DNA from: Herbaspirillum robiniae
GTDB lineage: Bacteria > Pseudomonadota > Gammaproteobacteria > Burkholderiales > Burkholderiaceae_D
Direction: 5' to 3'
NCBI RefSeq assembly: GCF_002213415.1
Contig: NZ_NJGU01000004.1
Location: 124,001-188,000 of the forward strand
DNA: 64,000 nucleotides
The number at the start of each line of letters is the position of its first letter. Position 1 is the first letter of the stretch. The notes beneath the pieces were generated by a model. It saw nothing but the letters and a program-made list of their open reading frames with translations. It ran no database searches and was not told the DNA's origin. Positions 21,509 to 31,530 of the stretch are shown here, piece by piece. The position numbers and the translations under genes are program-made.

Positions 21509-23647
21509 GTGAGCGTTCCCGAAGATACCGCCGTTCCCGAAACACCAGGTATCCATGATGCCGAGATCGACGAGCTGTTCGGCCCCGGCGGACCGCTGGG
21601 CGGCGCCGTGGGCAGCTACAAGCCGCGCCATTCGCAGACCGCCATGGCCAAGGCGATCGCCTCGGCCATCGACAGCCAGGGCACCCTGATCGCCGAAGCC
21701 GGCACCGGCACCGGCAAGACCTTCGCTTATCTGGTGCCGGCGCTGTTGTGGGGCGGCAAGGTGATCGTCTCGACCGGCACCAAGACCCTGCAGGACCAGC
21801 TCTACAACCGCGACATCCCCACCGTGCGCCGCGCGCTGCACGCGCCGGTATCGGTGGCGCTGCTCAAGGGGCGCAGCAACTATGTCTGCCATTTCCATCT
21901 CGAGCGCACGCTGCAGAACGGCCGGCTGACGTCGCGCGAGGATGTCGGTTACCTGCGCGAGATCTCGCGCTTCGTGAAGACCACGTCGTCGGGCGACAAG
22001 GCCGAGCTGACCAAGGTGCCCGAGACGGCGTCGGTGTGGAATCTCGTGACGTCCACGCGCGATACCTGCTTCGGTTCCGAATGCCAGTACTACCAGGACT
22101 GCTTCGTGATGAAGGCGCGCAAGGAGGCGCAGCAGGCCGATGTGGTGGTGGTGAACCATCACCTGTTCTTCGCCGATGTGGCCTTGAAGGACACCGGCAT
22201 CGCCGAGCTGCTGCCGTCGGCCAATACCGTGATCTTCGATGAGGCGCACCAGCTGCCGGAAACCGCCACGCTGTTCTTCGGCGAGACCGTCTCCACCTCG
22301 CAGGTGCTTGAGCTGTGCCGCGATGTGCTGGCCGAAGGCCTGTCGCACGCCCGCGACGGCGCCGACTGGGCGCGCGTGGTGGCGCCGGTGGAGCGCGCCG
22401 CGCGCGACCTGCGGCTGGCGTTTCCCGAGGATTCGGTGCGGCTGGCGCTGAACCAGATTGCCCCGTCCGCCGCCTTCTTCCCGGCGCTGGACACGCTCAA
22501 GGACTGCATGGACGACATGATCACCGTGCTGGAGAAGCAGGCCGAACGCGCCGAGACGATCCAGCAGTGCCGCGATCGCGCCAACGAAATCCTGCGCCAG
22601 CTGGAGACCTGGAACGCGCCCGAAGCGCCCGCCGCCAAGCAGCCTTCCAAACCGCCCGCCAAGACACCGGCGCCGGCTCCTGCGGCCGACGCCGAAGGGC
22701 AGGCGCCGGCGCCCGAAGAAAAACCGTTCTACGTGCTGTGGGTGGAGGCGTTCTCCTCCTCGCTGCAATTGCACCGCACGCCGCTGTCGATCGCGCCGAT
22801 CTTCAACAAACAGCGCGAAGGCACGCCGCGCTCGTGGATCTTCACCTCCGCCACGCTGGCAGTGAAGCGGGACTTCAACCACTATGCCGCCCAGATGGGT
22901 TTGTGGAACGCGCCCGCGCAATCCTGGCCGAGCCCGTTCAACTACGGCGAGCAGGGCCTGCTCTACGTGCCGCAGAACCTGCCCCAGCCCAACTCTTTCG
23001 AGTACACCGACGCCGTCATCGATGCCGCGCTGCCGACCATCGAGGCCGCCGGCGGCCGTTGCTTCTTCCTGTGCACCACGCTGCGCGCCGTCAACCGCGC
23101 CGCCGAACGCCTGCGCGCGGAGTTCGAGGCGCGCGGCCTGGCTTTCCCGCTGTTCGTGCAGGGCGAGGCGGGGCGCACCGAATTGCTGGATCGCTTCCGC
23201 GCCGCCGGCAACGGCGTGCTGATCGGCAGCCAGAGCTTCTGGGAAGGCGTGGACGTGCGCGGCGATGCGCTGTCGCTGGTGATCATCGACAAGCTGCCGT
23301 TCTCGCCGCCGGATGACCCGGTGCTGGCCGCGCGCATTGCGGAGATGGAAAAGCAGGGCCTGAACGGCTTCGTGCATCACCAGCTGCCGTCGGCCATCAT
23401 CAACCTCAAGCAGGGCGCGGGCCGCCTGATCCGCGACGAGGGCGACCGCGGCGTGCTGATGATCTGCGACCCGCGCATCATCACCAAGAACTACGGCCGC
23501 CGCATCTGGCAGAGCCTGCCGCCGTTCAAGCGCACGCGCGAGCTCTCCATGGTGCAGGATTTCTTCCGCGAGCAGGATGAGCGCCGCGCCCAGGCCGCTC
23601 AGGCGAGCGCTCCCGCAGCAGTCCAGCCGGAGCCGGATCTGGCCTGA
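21509..23647 (+). CDS. dinG: ATP-dependent DNA helicase, DinG/YoaA family
   Basis: This 712-residue superfamily-2 helicase is of the XPD/DinG type. Walker A is AGTGTGKT (64-71) and the DEAH box lies in FDEAHQLPETA. Four cysteines have the spacing of a [4Fe-4S] cluster: C127, C187, C192 and C198 (CFGSECQYYQDC). C-terminal motifs include GSQSFWEGVDVRG and QGAGRLIR. An Ala/Pro linker at about 375-400 separates the helicase lobes. Translation starts at GTG 21509, with ACAGG upstream. Family members unwind DNA and R-loops in repair; YoaA and DinG subtypes cannot be told apart with certainty here. Confidence 0.9.
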   Translation: MSVPEDTAVPETPGIHDAEIDELFGPGGPLGGAVGSYKPRHSQTAMAKAIASAIDSQGTLIAEAGTGTGKTFAYLVPALLWGGKVIVSTGTKTLQDQLYNRDIPTVRRALHAPVSVALLKGRSNYVCHFHLERTLQNGRLTSREDVGYLREISRFVKTTSSGDKAELTKVPETASVWNLVTSTRDTCFGSECQYYQDCFVMKARKEAQQADVVVVNHHLFFADVALKDTGIAELLPSANTVIFDEAHQLPETATLFFGETVSTSQVLELCRDVLAEGLSHARDGADWARVVAPVERAARDLRLAFPEDSVRLALNQIAPSAAFFPALDTLKDCMDDMITVLEKQAERAETIQQCRDRANEILRQLETWNAPEAPAAKQPSKPPAKTPAPAPAADAEGQAPAPEEKPFYVLWVEAFSSSLQLHRTPLSIAPIFNKQREGTPRSWIFTSATLAVKRDFNHYAAQMGLWNAPAQSWPSPFNYGEQGLLYVPQNLPQPNSFEYTDAVIDAALPTIEAAGGRCFFLCTTLRAVNRAAERLRAEFEARGLAFPLFVQGEAGRTELLDRFRAAGNGVLIGSQSFWEGVDVRGDALSLVIIDKLPFSPPDDPVLAARIAEMEKQGLNGFVHHQLPSAIINLKQGAGRLIRDEGDRGVLMICDPRIITKNYGRRIWQSLPPFKRTRELSMVQDFFREQDERRAQAAQASAPAAVQPEPDLA

Positions 23648-23660
23648 GCGCGCGCAGCGG

Positions 23661-23697
23661 CCAGTTCATGCAAATGCTGCATGAAACTGGATTTTTG
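23661..23697 (+). terminator. Terminator after dinG
   Basis: CCAGTTCATGCA pairs with TGCATGAAACTGG with one bulge, followed by ATTTTTGG. It starts 13 nt after the stop codon. Confidence 0.8.
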
Positions 23698-23765
23698 GTT
23701 AATGTAGTGGCTATTCCAACAACAATGCATTCGCCGGCCCGCCGCATGGCCGCGAGGGAAACGAC

Positions 23766-24713
23766 ATGTCCAGTTCGACTTCACTGGTGCCGGTACGGGC
23801 TTCCGAACTGATGCTGGGAAAGGCCGCCCCCTGGCCCATCTACAACGAAGCGGGCAAGCTGCTGCTGGCCCGCGGCACCGTCATCGAAACCCAGGACCAG
23901 CTGGAAGGCCTGGTTGAAAACGGCCTCTACCGCAACGCCAATTGGGTCAGCGAGCCGGATACCGAGTCGGTGCCGCTGCCCAAGGCGCGCGACGTGCTGC
24001 GCAAGAAACTGGGCGACAAGAAGCCGCTGCGTCCGCCGGCCTCGGTGCGCGGCACGGAGAGCGTGATCACGATCGACGAGGTGCGCTGGCAGATCGGCGA
24101 CACCTTGTGGCTGCAGTTCGCCGACGACGCCAGCCAGCGCTATGCGGTGAACCTGGTCGGCAGCCTGCCCAACCGCAGCATCCTGGTGACGGCGCCGGTC
24201 AAGGAGGGCAAGCAGCTGTTCGTGCGCGACGGCCAGAGCTTCGTGGTGCGCGCGCTGGCCGGCAAGCGCGCCTACGCTTTCGGCGCCCAGCTCATCAAGT
24301 ACCAGCAGACGCCTTTCGTCTACATGCATCTCTCCATTCCGCGCGAAGTGCGCAGCACGGTGATCCGCCAGGATGCGCGGGTGCCGGTCGGCGCCGAGGG
24401 TTTTCTGGCGCTGGGCGGCGCCAGTCCGCTGCCGGCCAGCGTGATCGACCTCAGCATGGGCGGCGCCTCGCTGGTGGCGCCGCCGTTGCCGGGCAAGGTG
24501 GCAGCGCAGAAGGGCGCGACCGGCCAGCTGCGTTTCGTGGCGTCGGTGGCCGACCAGCAACTGAGCCTGGATCTGCCGCTGGTGCTGCGCACGGTGGAAG
24601 CCATCGGCGACCCCAACTACCTCAAGTACGGCGTCGAGTTCGCCGGGCTGCCGGCGCGCGACCGGCTGGTGCTGTCGGCCTACGTCTACCAGGAACTGAG
24701 CGTGCAGGAGTAA
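23766..24713 (+). CDS. PilZ-domain c-di-GMP-binding protein (YcgR-like)
   Basis: This 315-residue protein has an N-terminal segment (1-90, starting [17 protein letters not shown]), a YcgR-like middle domain (about 100-190) and a PilZ domain. The PilZ c-di-GMP motif is intact: R201-QDA-R205 and D228-LS-MGG233. Such proteins bind cyclic di-GMP and adjust flagellar or envelope functions. No flagellar or cyclase gene lies nearby, so the output is not predictable. GAGGG precedes the ATG. A short GC-rich palindrome (CCGTCATGACGG, 24723-24734) follows the stop and may terminate weakly. Confidence 0.88.
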   Translation: MSSSTSLVPVRASELMLGKAAPWPIYNEAGKLLLARGTVIETQDQLEGLVENGLYRNANWVSEPDTESVPLPKARDVLRKKLGDKKPLRPPASVRGTESVITIDEVRWQIGDTLWLQFADDASQRYAVNLVGSLPNRSILVTAPVKEGKQLFVRDGQSFVVRALAGKRAYAFGAQLIKYQQTPFVYMHLSIPREVRSTVIRQDARVPVGAEGFLALGGASPLPASVIDLSMGGASLVAPPLPGKVAAQKGATGQLRFVASVADQQLSLDLPLVLRTVEAIGDPNYLKYGVEFAGLPARDRLVLSAYVYQELSVQE

Positions 24714-24807
24714 TCGCGCGCACCGTCATGACGGCGCTTTCCGCGGGCTTCATTTTGTCTTGCGGGCGGCGGATTTTTGGACCTTGGCTTCGGTTAAAAT
24801 GCAGGCC

Positions 24808-25545
24808 ATGAAAATCCTGATCAGCAACGACGACGGCTACCTCGCTCCCGGCATCATGGCCCTGGCCGAGGCGCTTGCGCCCATCGCAGACATTACCGTC
24901 GTCGCCCCGGACAGCAACCGTTCGGGCAGCTCCAATTCCCTGACGCTGGATCGCCCGTTGTGGGTGGAGCAGGCGGCCAACGGTTTCTACTATCTCAACG
25001 GCACGCCGTCGGATTGTGTCCACGTGGCATTGACCGGCTTGCTGAAGGAGCGCCCCGACCTGATCGTCTCCGGGATCAACCAGGGACAGAACATGGGCGA
25101 CGACACGCTGTATTCGGGCACCGTCGCCGCCGCGACCGAGGGTTTCCTGTTCGGGATCCCGTCGATCGCCTTCTCGCAACTGCACAAGGGCTGGGCCGAG
25201 CTGAAGTCGGCCGCGCGCATCGCGCGTGAAGTGGTGGAGCGCCAGTTCGATGCGCTGCCCAAGCCTTACCTGCTCAACGTCAATATTCCCAACTTGCCCT
25301 ATGACGAGCTCAAGGGGGGCGTGGCGACCCGCCTGGGCAAGCGCCACATGTCGGAGCCGGTCCACAAGCTGACCGATCCGCACGGCCGCGACCTGTATTG
25401 GATCGGCCCCGCCGGCGCGGCCAAGGACGCGGGCGAGGGCACCGATTTCCATGCCACCTCGAACGGCTACGTATCGATCACGCCGTTGCAGATCGACCTG
25501 ACCCACAACGCCCAGCTGGACAACCTGAAGAAAGCGCTTGCATGA
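24808..25545 (+). CDS. surE: 5'/3'-nucleotidase SurE
   Basis: This 245-residue phosphatase acts on nucleoside monophosphates in stress and stationary phase. The metal-site signature [11 protein letters not shown] at the N-terminus, [12 protein letters not shown], and [19 protein letters not shown] are all present. The ATG at 24808 starts [10 protein letters not shown]; an upstream in-frame ATG at 24760 is rejected as it breaks the conserved N-terminus. Its stop overlaps the pcm start (ATGA). This is the first gene of the surE-pcm-nlpD-rpoS cluster. Confidence 0.97.
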   Translation: MKILISNDDGYLAPGIMALAEALAPIADITVVAPDSNRSGSSNSLTLDRPLWVEQAANGFYYLNGTPSDCVHVALTGLLKERPDLIVSGINQGQNMGDDTLYSGTVAAATEGFLFGIPSIAFSQLHKGWAELKSAARIAREVVERQFDALPKPYLLNVNIPNLPYDELKGGVATRLGKRHMSEPVHKLTDPHGRDLYWIGPAGAAKDAGEGTDFHATSNGYVSITPLQIDLTHNAQLDNLKKALA

Positions 25546-26525
25546 GCGACAAGCCGAGCCGCTTTCCGTTGAGCCTGTCTTCGGTGGTGGACAAGAAGAA
25601 AGCCGGCGCCGGCCAAGGCAGCGCCGGCGGACGGGCGCAGGCCACCACGCAGACGGCGGCCAAGAACGCGGCGCAGTCGTCGCAGAATGTGCCGCGCGCG
25701 CCGCTCAAGCCGGTGCAGCAGGGTTTGTCGCAGGCCTTGCGCGCCCAGCCGGCGCCGCTGCCGGCGGCCAATCGCCCCGTGGCGCTGAGCCAGCCGCTGC
25801 TGAGCGCGGCGCCGGCGCCCAGGACTGCAATCAAGAACGTGATGACGGTCACCCAGACCAACAATTCCAGCCACGCCTCGCCGCTGGCCTCGGAAGCGGT
25901 GCGCCGCGCCATGGTGGCGCGCGTGGCCAAGCAGGGCGTGGCGGACGCCAAGGTGCTGGCGGCGCTGGAGGCGGTGCCGCGCCATATGTTCGTGGAGCCG
26001 GGGCTGGCCAGCCAGGCCTATATCGACGCCTCGCTGCCGATCGGTCATCACCAGACCATTTCACAGCCGTATATCGTGGCGCGGATGATAGAAATCATGC
26101 GCCAGAACAACAAGGGCGGAAAACTGGAGCGGGTGCTGGAGATCGGCACCGGATGCGGTTACCAGGCGGCGGTGCTGTCGCGCGTGGCGGGCGAGGTGTA
26201 TTCGATCGAACGCATCAAGCCCTTGCACGAACTGGCCAAGACCAACCTGCGTCCGCTGCGCATCGCAAATATCCGCTTGCATTACGGAGATGGTATGCTT
26301 GGTTTGCCGCAGGTGGCGCCGTTCGACGGCATCATTCTGGCCGCTGCGGGCCTTGAAGTGCCGCAGGCGCTGCTGGAGCAGCTTGCCGTCGGCGGAAGGC
26401 TGGTGGCGCCGGTTGGCGGGCGCCAGCAGATGCTGGAACTGATCGAGCGCGTCGGCCAGCGTGACTGGCGCAGCACGACCATGGAGCAATGCCATTTCGT
26501 GCCGTTGCGGCCCGGAACGGTCTGA
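25542..26525 (+). CDS. pcm: Protein-L-isoaspartate O-methyltransferase with N-terminal extension
   Basis: The C-terminal 210 residues are a standard PCMT that methylates damaged isoaspartyl residues with SAM. They include VPRHMFVEP, the [13 protein letters not shown] segment and the SAM motif [14 protein letters not shown]. Ahead of it lies a roughly 110-residue Ala/Gln/Pro/Lys-rich extension ([14 protein letters not shown]...) that looks disordered and is absent from the E. coli enzyme. The extension is supported by the ATGA overlap with surE; an internal ATG at the core ([10 protein letters not shown]) could be a secondary start. Total length is 327 residues. Confidence 0.94.
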   Translation: MSDKPSRFPLSLSSVVDKKKAGAGQGSAGGRAQATTQTAAKNAAQSSQNVPRAPLKPVQQGLSQALRAQPAPLPAANRPVALSQPLLSAAPAPRTAIKNVMTVTQTNNSSHASPLASEAVRRAMVARVAKQGVADAKVLAALEAVPRHMFVEPGLASQAYIDASLPIGHHQTISQPYIVARMIEIMRQNNKGGKLERVLEIGTGCGYQAAVLSRVAGEVYSIERIKPLHELAKTNLRPLRIANIRLHYGDGMLGLPQVAPFDGIILAAAGLEVPQALLEQLAVGGRLVAPVGGRQQMLELIERVGQRDWRSTTMEQCHFVPLRPGTV

Positions 26526-26766
26526 TCGGGCGGCGCGTGCCGCCTACTGGCTCGTTATAGGTCGGAATCGCTCAGGTATCAAGATCTGTTGCGAATTGTC
26601 GAAACAGGGAAGCAGGCGGTCATCGAGAACGCGTCATTGCGACCGCTGCGACTGAAAGAAGATGCCGCAATGGCAATGGCGGACACACAAGGGCGCCGGG
26701 TTTCCCTGATGAACTCTCACGCTGGCTGCGGGTCAACTAGCGTTGTACAAAATTTAACGTAAGAGC

Positions 26767-27750
26767 ATGAAGAAAATTCGTTTGGCCGTGTTGGGGAGCG
26801 TAGTAGGTATGCTGGCTGCTTGCAGCTCGACACCAAATCAGCAGGCGCCCGTCGTGGAGCGCACGACCAGCACCGTCAAGCCGGCTGAGGTGGCGTCGGC
26901 GGCGCCGGCCGCTCCCGCGCCGTCGGGACGCGGCTACTACACGGTCAAGAAGGGCGACACCCTTTACCGGATCGCGCTGGAAGTGGGGCAGAGCTACCGC
27001 GACATCGTCGCATGGAACAACCTGACCAATCCGAACGACATCAAGGTCGACCAGGTGCTGCGCGTGGCGCCGCCGGGTGCGCCGGGCACGGCGCAGACCG
27101 CGACCGTGGCGGCCACGCCCGCCACCGGCATCGAGGTCAAGCAGCTGGGCGCCCCGGGCGCGGCTGCGGCGCCGTCCGCTGCTGCGGGCGCAACGAACAA
27201 GACCGGTCCGCGTGGCGACAAGCGCGCCTATTCGGAAGGCGCGCTGGCCGAACTGGAAAAGCCTGACTCGGCCAGCAATTCGGCGCCGGCGGCCGTGGCC
27301 GCAGCGCCTGCCGCGCCGGCCAAGGCCGAGCCCGCGCATCCGGCCGACAAGCCTGTCGCTGCTGCGGCAACGCCGTCGGACGACGAGGGCGTTTCGTGGA
27401 TGTGGCCGGCCGAAGGCAAGGTGGTCGGCACCTTCGACGGCGGCAAGAAGGGCCTGGACATCTCCGGTAAGTCCGGACAGCCGGTGATGGCGGCCGGCGC
27501 CGGCAAGGTGATGTATGCGGGCAGCGGCATCCGCGGCTACGGCAACCTGGTGATTATCAAGCACACCAACAACCTGCTGTCGGCCTATGCGCACAACAAG
27601 ACCATACTGGTGAAGGAAGGCCAGAGCGTTACCAAGGGACAGAAGATCGCTGAAATGGGCAATTCGGACAGCGACAGCGTCAAGCTTCACTTCGAGATTC
27701 GCCAGCAGGGCAAGCCTGTCGATCCGTCCAAATACTTGCCGCCACGCTAA
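26767..27750 (+). CDS. nlpD: NlpD lipoprotein, LysM plus degenerate M23 domain
   Basis: This 327-residue lipoprotein has a lipobox ending at C19 (GMLAACSS), a LysM peptidoglycan-binding domain (about 57-101, YYTVKKGDTLYRIA), an Ala/Pro linker and a C-terminal LytM/M23 domain. The first zinc-ligand histidine of active M23 enzymes is missing (GKKGLDISGKSG). This matches NlpD homologues that activate amidase AmiC instead of cutting peptidoglycan themselves. It lies between pcm and rpoS, the usual order in proteobacteria. In many relatives an rpoS promoter sits inside nlpD; I could not identify one here. The 241-nt gap upstream is AT-richer near 26750 but shows no clear promoter. Confidence 0.94.
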   Translation: MKKIRLAVLGSVVGMLAACSSTPNQQAPVVERTTSTVKPAEVASAAPAAPAPSGRGYYTVKKGDTLYRIALEVGQSYRDIVAWNNLTNPNDIKVDQVLRVAPPGAPGTAQTATVAATPATGIEVKQLGAPGAAAAPSAAAGATNKTGPRGDKRAYSEGALAELEKPDSASNSAPAAVAAAPAAPAKAEPAHPADKPVAAAATPSDDEGVSWMWPAEGKVVGTFDGGKKGLDISGKSGQPVMAAGAGKVMYAGSGIRGYGNLVIIKHTNNLLSAYAHNKTILVKEGQSVTKGQKIAEMGNSDSDSVKLHFEIRQQGKPVDPSKYLPPR

Positions 27751-27888
27751 GCGTGTCATGAGTTGTTCCAGCCACCGGGTTCGAATGAGAAGGGAAGCCA
27801 TGCAAGCGCAGCAGCGTCGCAATGCGCCGTTCTCGTCCGGGCCTTCGGGGCCGTTGCGGGAAGGTGCCGTCTGTCGTATTGCTCCTCC

Positions 27889-27910
27889 TTGCCGTAGCGC
27901 CGCTACGGCA
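27889..27910. other. Hairpin in the rpoS upstream leader
   Basis: TGCCGTAGCG and CGCTACGGCA form a perfect 10-bp inverted repeat with a 2-nt centre, in the 231-nt nlpD-rpoS gap about 70 nt before the rpoS ATG. No T-run follows. It could structure the rpoS leader RNA. Confidence 0.45.
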
Positions 27911-27981
27911 CGTCGTCGTGCCTTGCATCCGGCCCCATCCCGGGGCTGCGCGGGGGATGAAATCACTCATAACGCGCTCTT

Positions 27982-28998
27982 ATGACAAGCAATCACCGTG
28001 ATCACTTGCCAGACCAGGACCCTCGCAACGAGGATGTTGACGATCCCATTGATGAGATCGAAGAACCGGAAGTGATCGACGGTGATTCCGCCGCCGAGCA
28101 GCAGCAGGAGCCGGCAGCGACGGAAGGCGTGGACGAGCTCAAGAAGGTGCTCGCCGCCGAGCTCTCCACCGACACCACCCAGCATTACCTCAACAAGATC
28201 GGCGCCAAGCCGCTGCTGACTGCGGCCGAAGAGCTGCATTTCGCCACGCTGGCCAAGCAGGGCGAGTTCAATGCGCGCCAGAAGATGATCGAGCACAACC
28301 TGCGGCTGGTGGTGTCGATCGCCAAGCATTACATCAACCGTGGCGTCGCCTTGCTGGACCTGATCGAAGAGGGCAACTTGGGCCTGATGCGCGCCATCGA
28401 CAAGTTCGAGCCTGAGCGCGGTTTCCGGTTTTCCACGTATGCCACCTGGTGGATACGCCAGAGCATCGAGCGCGCCATCATGAACCAGGCGCGTACGGTG
28501 CGCCTGCCGGTGCACATGGTGCGCGAACTGAACCAGATCCTGCGCGCCAAGTACCACATCGAGGCGCAGCAGCGCGACGGCCGCGACGCCAGCGCCGAAG
28601 ACATCGCCCACCTGGTCGAGCGCCCGGTGGAAGAGGTGCAGGATGTGCTGGCCCTCTCCGAGCACGCCGCCTCGCTGGACACGCCGCTGGACAACGATCC
28701 GCAGGCCAGCCTGATGGACCTGTTGCCCAGCGCGGTCGAAGAGCATCCCGATACCCGCGCCGAGAGCCACGAGATGGCGATCCTGATCCGCGAATGGCTC
28801 AAGAGCCTGTCCGAAAAGCAGCGCGTGGTGGTGGCGCGCCGTTTCGGCCTGGACAATGACGACCCGTCCACGCTGGAGCAACTGGCCGGCGAGATGGGCA
28901 TCACCCGCGAGCGCGTGCGCCAGGTGCAGCAGGAGGCGCTGGTCAAGCTGAAGCGCCTGCTGACTTCGCGCGGCGTGGGACGCGACGCCCTGTTCTGA
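27982..28998 (+). CDS. rpoS: RNA polymerase sigma factor RpoS
   Basis: This 338-residue group-2 sigma-70 factor directs general stress and stationary-phase transcription. An acidic N-terminus (1-50, [15 protein letters not shown]) is followed by region 1.2 ([15 protein letters not shown]), region 2 ([39 protein letters not shown]), region 3 and region 4 ([24 protein letters not shown]). Its placement after nlpD supports RpoS over other group-2 factors. No good Shine-Dalgarno precedes the ATG, and a GC-rich structured leader lies upstream, so translational control is plausible. Confidence 0.96.
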   Translation: MTSNHRDHLPDQDPRNEDVDDPIDEIEEPEVIDGDSAAEQQQEPAATEGVDELKKVLAAELSTDTTQHYLNKIGAKPLLTAAEELHFATLAKQGEFNARQKMIEHNLRLVVSIAKHYINRGVALLDLIEEGNLGLMRAIDKFEPERGFRFSTYATWWIRQSIERAIMNQARTVRLPVHMVRELNQILRAKYHIEAQQRDGRDASAEDIAHLVERPVEEVQDVLALSEHAASLDTPLDNDPQASLMDLLPSAVEEHPDTRAESHEMAILIREWLKSLSEKQRVVVARRFGLDNDDPSTLEQLAGEMGITRERVRQVQQEALVKLKRLLTSRGVGRDALF

Positions 28999-29002
28999 AC
29001 CG

Positions 29003-29035
29003 GCGCCGCCGCGGCTGCGGCGGCGCATTTCCCGC
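29003..29035 (+). terminator. Terminator after rpoS
   Basis: GCGCCGCCGC and GCGGCGGCGC form a 10-bp perfect stem with a 4-nt loop, 5 nt after the stop. The T-tract is weak (ATTTCCC). Confidence 0.6.
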
Positions 29036-29176
29036 CTGTTTTGCCTGCCCGCGTTGCGCCGAGTGCGCAACGCGCTTCCCTCCGGCTGCCGGATCGCGGA
29101 CAATACCGCTTCTTTTGTTCTTCGGCAGCGGACAAATGACGCACAAGCGTCCTGGTCCCACCCTGCGGTTTCCCTC

Positions 29177-30538
29177 ATGCAACAAGACATCACTATCGAA
29201 ATCAAGTCGCTCGACATGGACGGGCGCGGCGTCGGCCACCTCGAAAACGAGGACGGCACGCAAGGCAAGGTCATCTTCGTCGAGGGCGCGCTGCCCGGCG
29301 AGCGCGTCAGCTTCCAGTCCTATCGCAAGAAGCCCAAGTGGGAAGCCGGCGTCATGACCGCGCTGCACAGCGAGTCCTCGCTGCGCGTGAAGCCGCGTTG
29401 CGACTACTTCGGCACCTGCGGCGGCTGCGCCATGCAGCACCTGGAGCCGTCGGCGCAGGTGGCGATGAAGCAGCGTGTGCTGGAAGACAATCTGTGGCAT
29501 CTCGGCAAGACCAAGGCCGAGGTGATGCTGCGCCCGATCTACGGTCCGACCTGGGGTTACCGCTACCGTGCGCGGATCTCGGTGCGCCATGTGGCCAAGA
29601 AGGGTGGCGTGCTGGTCGGCTTCCATGAAAAACGCTCGTCCTTCATCGCCGACATGAAGACCTGTGAAATCCTGCCGCCCAATGTGTCGGCCATGCTGGT
29701 GCCGCTGCGTGAGCTGGTGGCAGGCCTGTCGATCCGCGACCGCATGCCGCAGATCGAGCTGGCCGTGGGCGAGGGCGACGACGGCGCCAAGATCACGGTG
29801 CTGGTCCTGCGCATCATGGATCCGCTGAGCCCGGCCGACGAGGAATTGGTGAAGGCCTTCGCCGATCAATGGAAGGTCGAGTGGTGGCTGCAGACCAAGG
29901 GGCCTGACACCGCCGCTCCCTACTATCCGGCGCAGTCGAAGCTGCAGTACACGCTGCCGGAGTTCGGCATCCGCATGCCGTTCAAGCCGACCGACTTCAC
30001 CCAGGTGAACCACCAGATCAACCGCGTGCTGGTCGCGCGCGCGCTGCGCCTGCTGGATGTGCAGCCGCAAGACCGCGTGGCCGACCTGTTCTGCGGCCTG
30101 GGCAACTTCACGCTGCCGCTGGCCACGCAGGCGCGCGAAGTGGTGGGCATCGAGGGCAGCACCGCGCTGACCGAGCGCGCGCTGGAGAATGCCAAGGTCA
30201 ACGGCGTGGATGCCAAGACCACGTTCTACTGCCGCAACCTGTTCGAAGCCAAGCCCGAGGATTTTGTCGCGCTGGGCAAGTTCGATCGCATGCTGATCGA
30301 CCCGCCGCGCGAAGGCGCGATGGAAGTCTGCAAGGCGCTGGTCGAGCTGCCACCCGAGCAGCAACATCTGAAGCCCAAACGCATCGTCTATGTTTCGTGC
30401 AACCCGGCGACCCTGGCGCGCGACGCCGGCGTGCTGGTGCATCTTGGCGGCTACGCGCTGAAGTACGCGGGCGTGGTCAACATGTTCCCGCACACCGCCC
30501 ACGTCGAGTCGATCGCCGTGTTCGATCTGCCTGAGTGA
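29177..30538 (+). CDS. rlmD: 23S rRNA (uracil-1939-C5)-methyltransferase RlmD
   Basis: This 453-residue enzyme methylates 23S rRNA U1939. The N-terminus is a TRAM domain (1-60). The [4Fe-4S] cysteines C75, C81, C84 (CDYFGTCGGC) and C163 (MKTCEIL) are present. The SAM motif lies in DLFCGLGNFTLPLA, and the catalytic cysteine is in VYVSCNPATLARD. The ATG at 29177 is preferred over the upstream in-frame start at 29054 because it begins the TRAM domain. The gene converges on the BI-1 family gene and shares a bidirectional terminator with it. Confidence 0.95.
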   Translation: MQQDITIEIKSLDMDGRGVGHLENEDGTQGKVIFVEGALPGERVSFQSYRKKPKWEAGVMTALHSESSLRVKPRCDYFGTCGGCAMQHLEPSAQVAMKQRVLEDNLWHLGKTKAEVMLRPIYGPTWGYRYRARISVRHVAKKGGVLVGFHEKRSSFIADMKTCEILPPNVSAMLVPLRELVAGLSIRDRMPQIELAVGEGDDGAKITVLVLRIMDPLSPADEELVKAFADQWKVEWWLQTKGPDTAAPYYPAQSKLQYTLPEFGIRMPFKPTDFTQVNHQINRVLVARALRLLDVQPQDRVADLFCGLGNFTLPLATQAREVVGIEGSTALTERALENAKVNGVDAKTTFYCRNLFEAKPEDFVALGKFDRMLIDPPREGAMEVCKALVELPPEQQHLKPKRIVYVSCNPATLARDAGVLVHLGGYALKYAGVVNMFPHTAHVESIAVFDLPE

Positions 30539-30556
30539 AGTTGTTGCCTGGAAAGC

Positions 30557-30584
30557 AAAAAAGCCGGCTTGCGCCGGCTTTTTT
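30557..30584. terminator. Bidirectional terminator between rlmD and the BI-1 gene
   Basis: AAAAAAGCCGGC, loop TTGC and GCCGGCTTTTTT form a symmetric structure with a U-tract on both strands between two convergent genes. Confidence 0.9.
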
Positions 30585-30602
30585 GTTGTATCAATATAAA
30601 CG

Positions 30603-31295
30603 TCAGTCGCGATTGCCGCCGACGATGCCCAGGATCGACAGCAGGTTGACGAACACGTTGTAGACGTCCAGGTAGATTGCCAGGGTGGCCGAGATGTAGT
30701 TGGTCTCGCCGCCGTTGACCACCTGCTGCACGTCGAACAGGATGTAGGCCGAGAAAATCGCGATGGCGACCACCGAGATGGTCAGCTGCAGGGCGGGCAG
30801 GTGCAGGAAGATGTTGGCCAGCGAGGCCACCAGGATCACCAGCACGCCGGCGAACAGCCATTTGCCCAGGCCCGAGAAGTCGCGCTTGGAGACGGTGGCG
30901 ATGGTCGCCATGCCGCTGAAGATGATGGCGGTGCCGCCGAAGGCTGTCATGATCAGCCCGGCGCCGTTGGAAAAGCCCAGCGTGAACTCGATCAGGCGCG
31001 ACAGCATCAGGCCCATGAAGAAGGTGAAGCCCAGCAGCACGGCGACGCCGAGGCCGGAGTTCTTGGTCTTCTCGATGGCATAGAAGAAGCCGAAGGCGAT
31101 CGCCAGGAACAGCACGAAGCCGATCATCGGGCTGCCCGAGAACAGGCTGAAATGCAGCTGCACGCCCAGCCAGGCGCCCAGCACGGTCGGGATCATCGAC
31201 AGCGCCAGCAGCCAGTAGGTGTTGCGCAGCACGCGGTTGCGAGCGGCCGTGTTCACGTTCGAGTGGCCGAAAGTCGTGTCCAGATGTTGATTCAT
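30603..31295 (-). CDS. Bax inhibitor-1 / YccA family membrane protein
   Basis: This 230-residue integral inner-membrane protein has about seven transmembrane helices filling residues 30-225. It shows BI-1 family features such as the C-terminal ILFDVQQVVNGGETNYISATLAIYLD acidic pattern, which in homologues forms a pH-sensitive calcium/proton site, split here as FDVQQ and YLDVYN. E. coli YccA modulates FtsH protease; a similar role is possible, and the FtsH-associated hflK/hflC genes lie 12 kb away. The ATG at 31295 has GGAGGA immediately upstream at ideal spacing. Confidence 0.9.
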   Translation of the reverse strand: MNQHLDTTFGHSNVNTAARNRVLRNTYWLLALSMIPTVLGAWLGVQLHFSLFSGSPMIGFVLFLAIAFGFFYAIEKTKNSGLGVAVLLGFTFFMGLMLSRLIEFTLGFSNGAGLIMTAFGGTAIIFSGMATIATVSKRDFSGLGKWLFAGVLVILVASLANIFLHLPALQLTISVVAIAIFSAYILFDVQQVVNGGETNYISATLAIYLDVYNVFVNLLSILGIVGGNRD

Positions 31296-31459
31296 TTGTC
31301 CTCCGATTGCGTTGAAATGCGAGTGAGAGCATAGCACGGCAAGCCACGGCTAAGACAAGTTGCCGGGCGGTCAAGTTCGAGCGGGAACGGTAATATGAGC
31401 GATATCAAGCGTAAAGGCCGTCCTTGTGTCTCGAATTGCCATGTTATTTGATGGTTTCA

Positions 31460-31468
31460 TGCTAAAAT
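31460..31468 (+). promoter_or_regulatory. Candidate extended -10 promoter of ndk
   Basis: TGCTAAAAT fits an extended -10 element (TGn plus a -10 hexamer), about 60 nt before the ndk start. No good -35 box is at the right spacing. Confidence 0.45.
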
Positions 31469-31530
31469 ACAAGGTTCATTGGATTATCAATTCTTGGCTT
31501 TAAGCCATTATTTTTATTGGAGTTTTTCTC

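Noticed and set aside
26526-26766. A small gene between pcm and nlpD
   Set aside because: Short frames here have no ribosome site, no family features and no conserved pattern.
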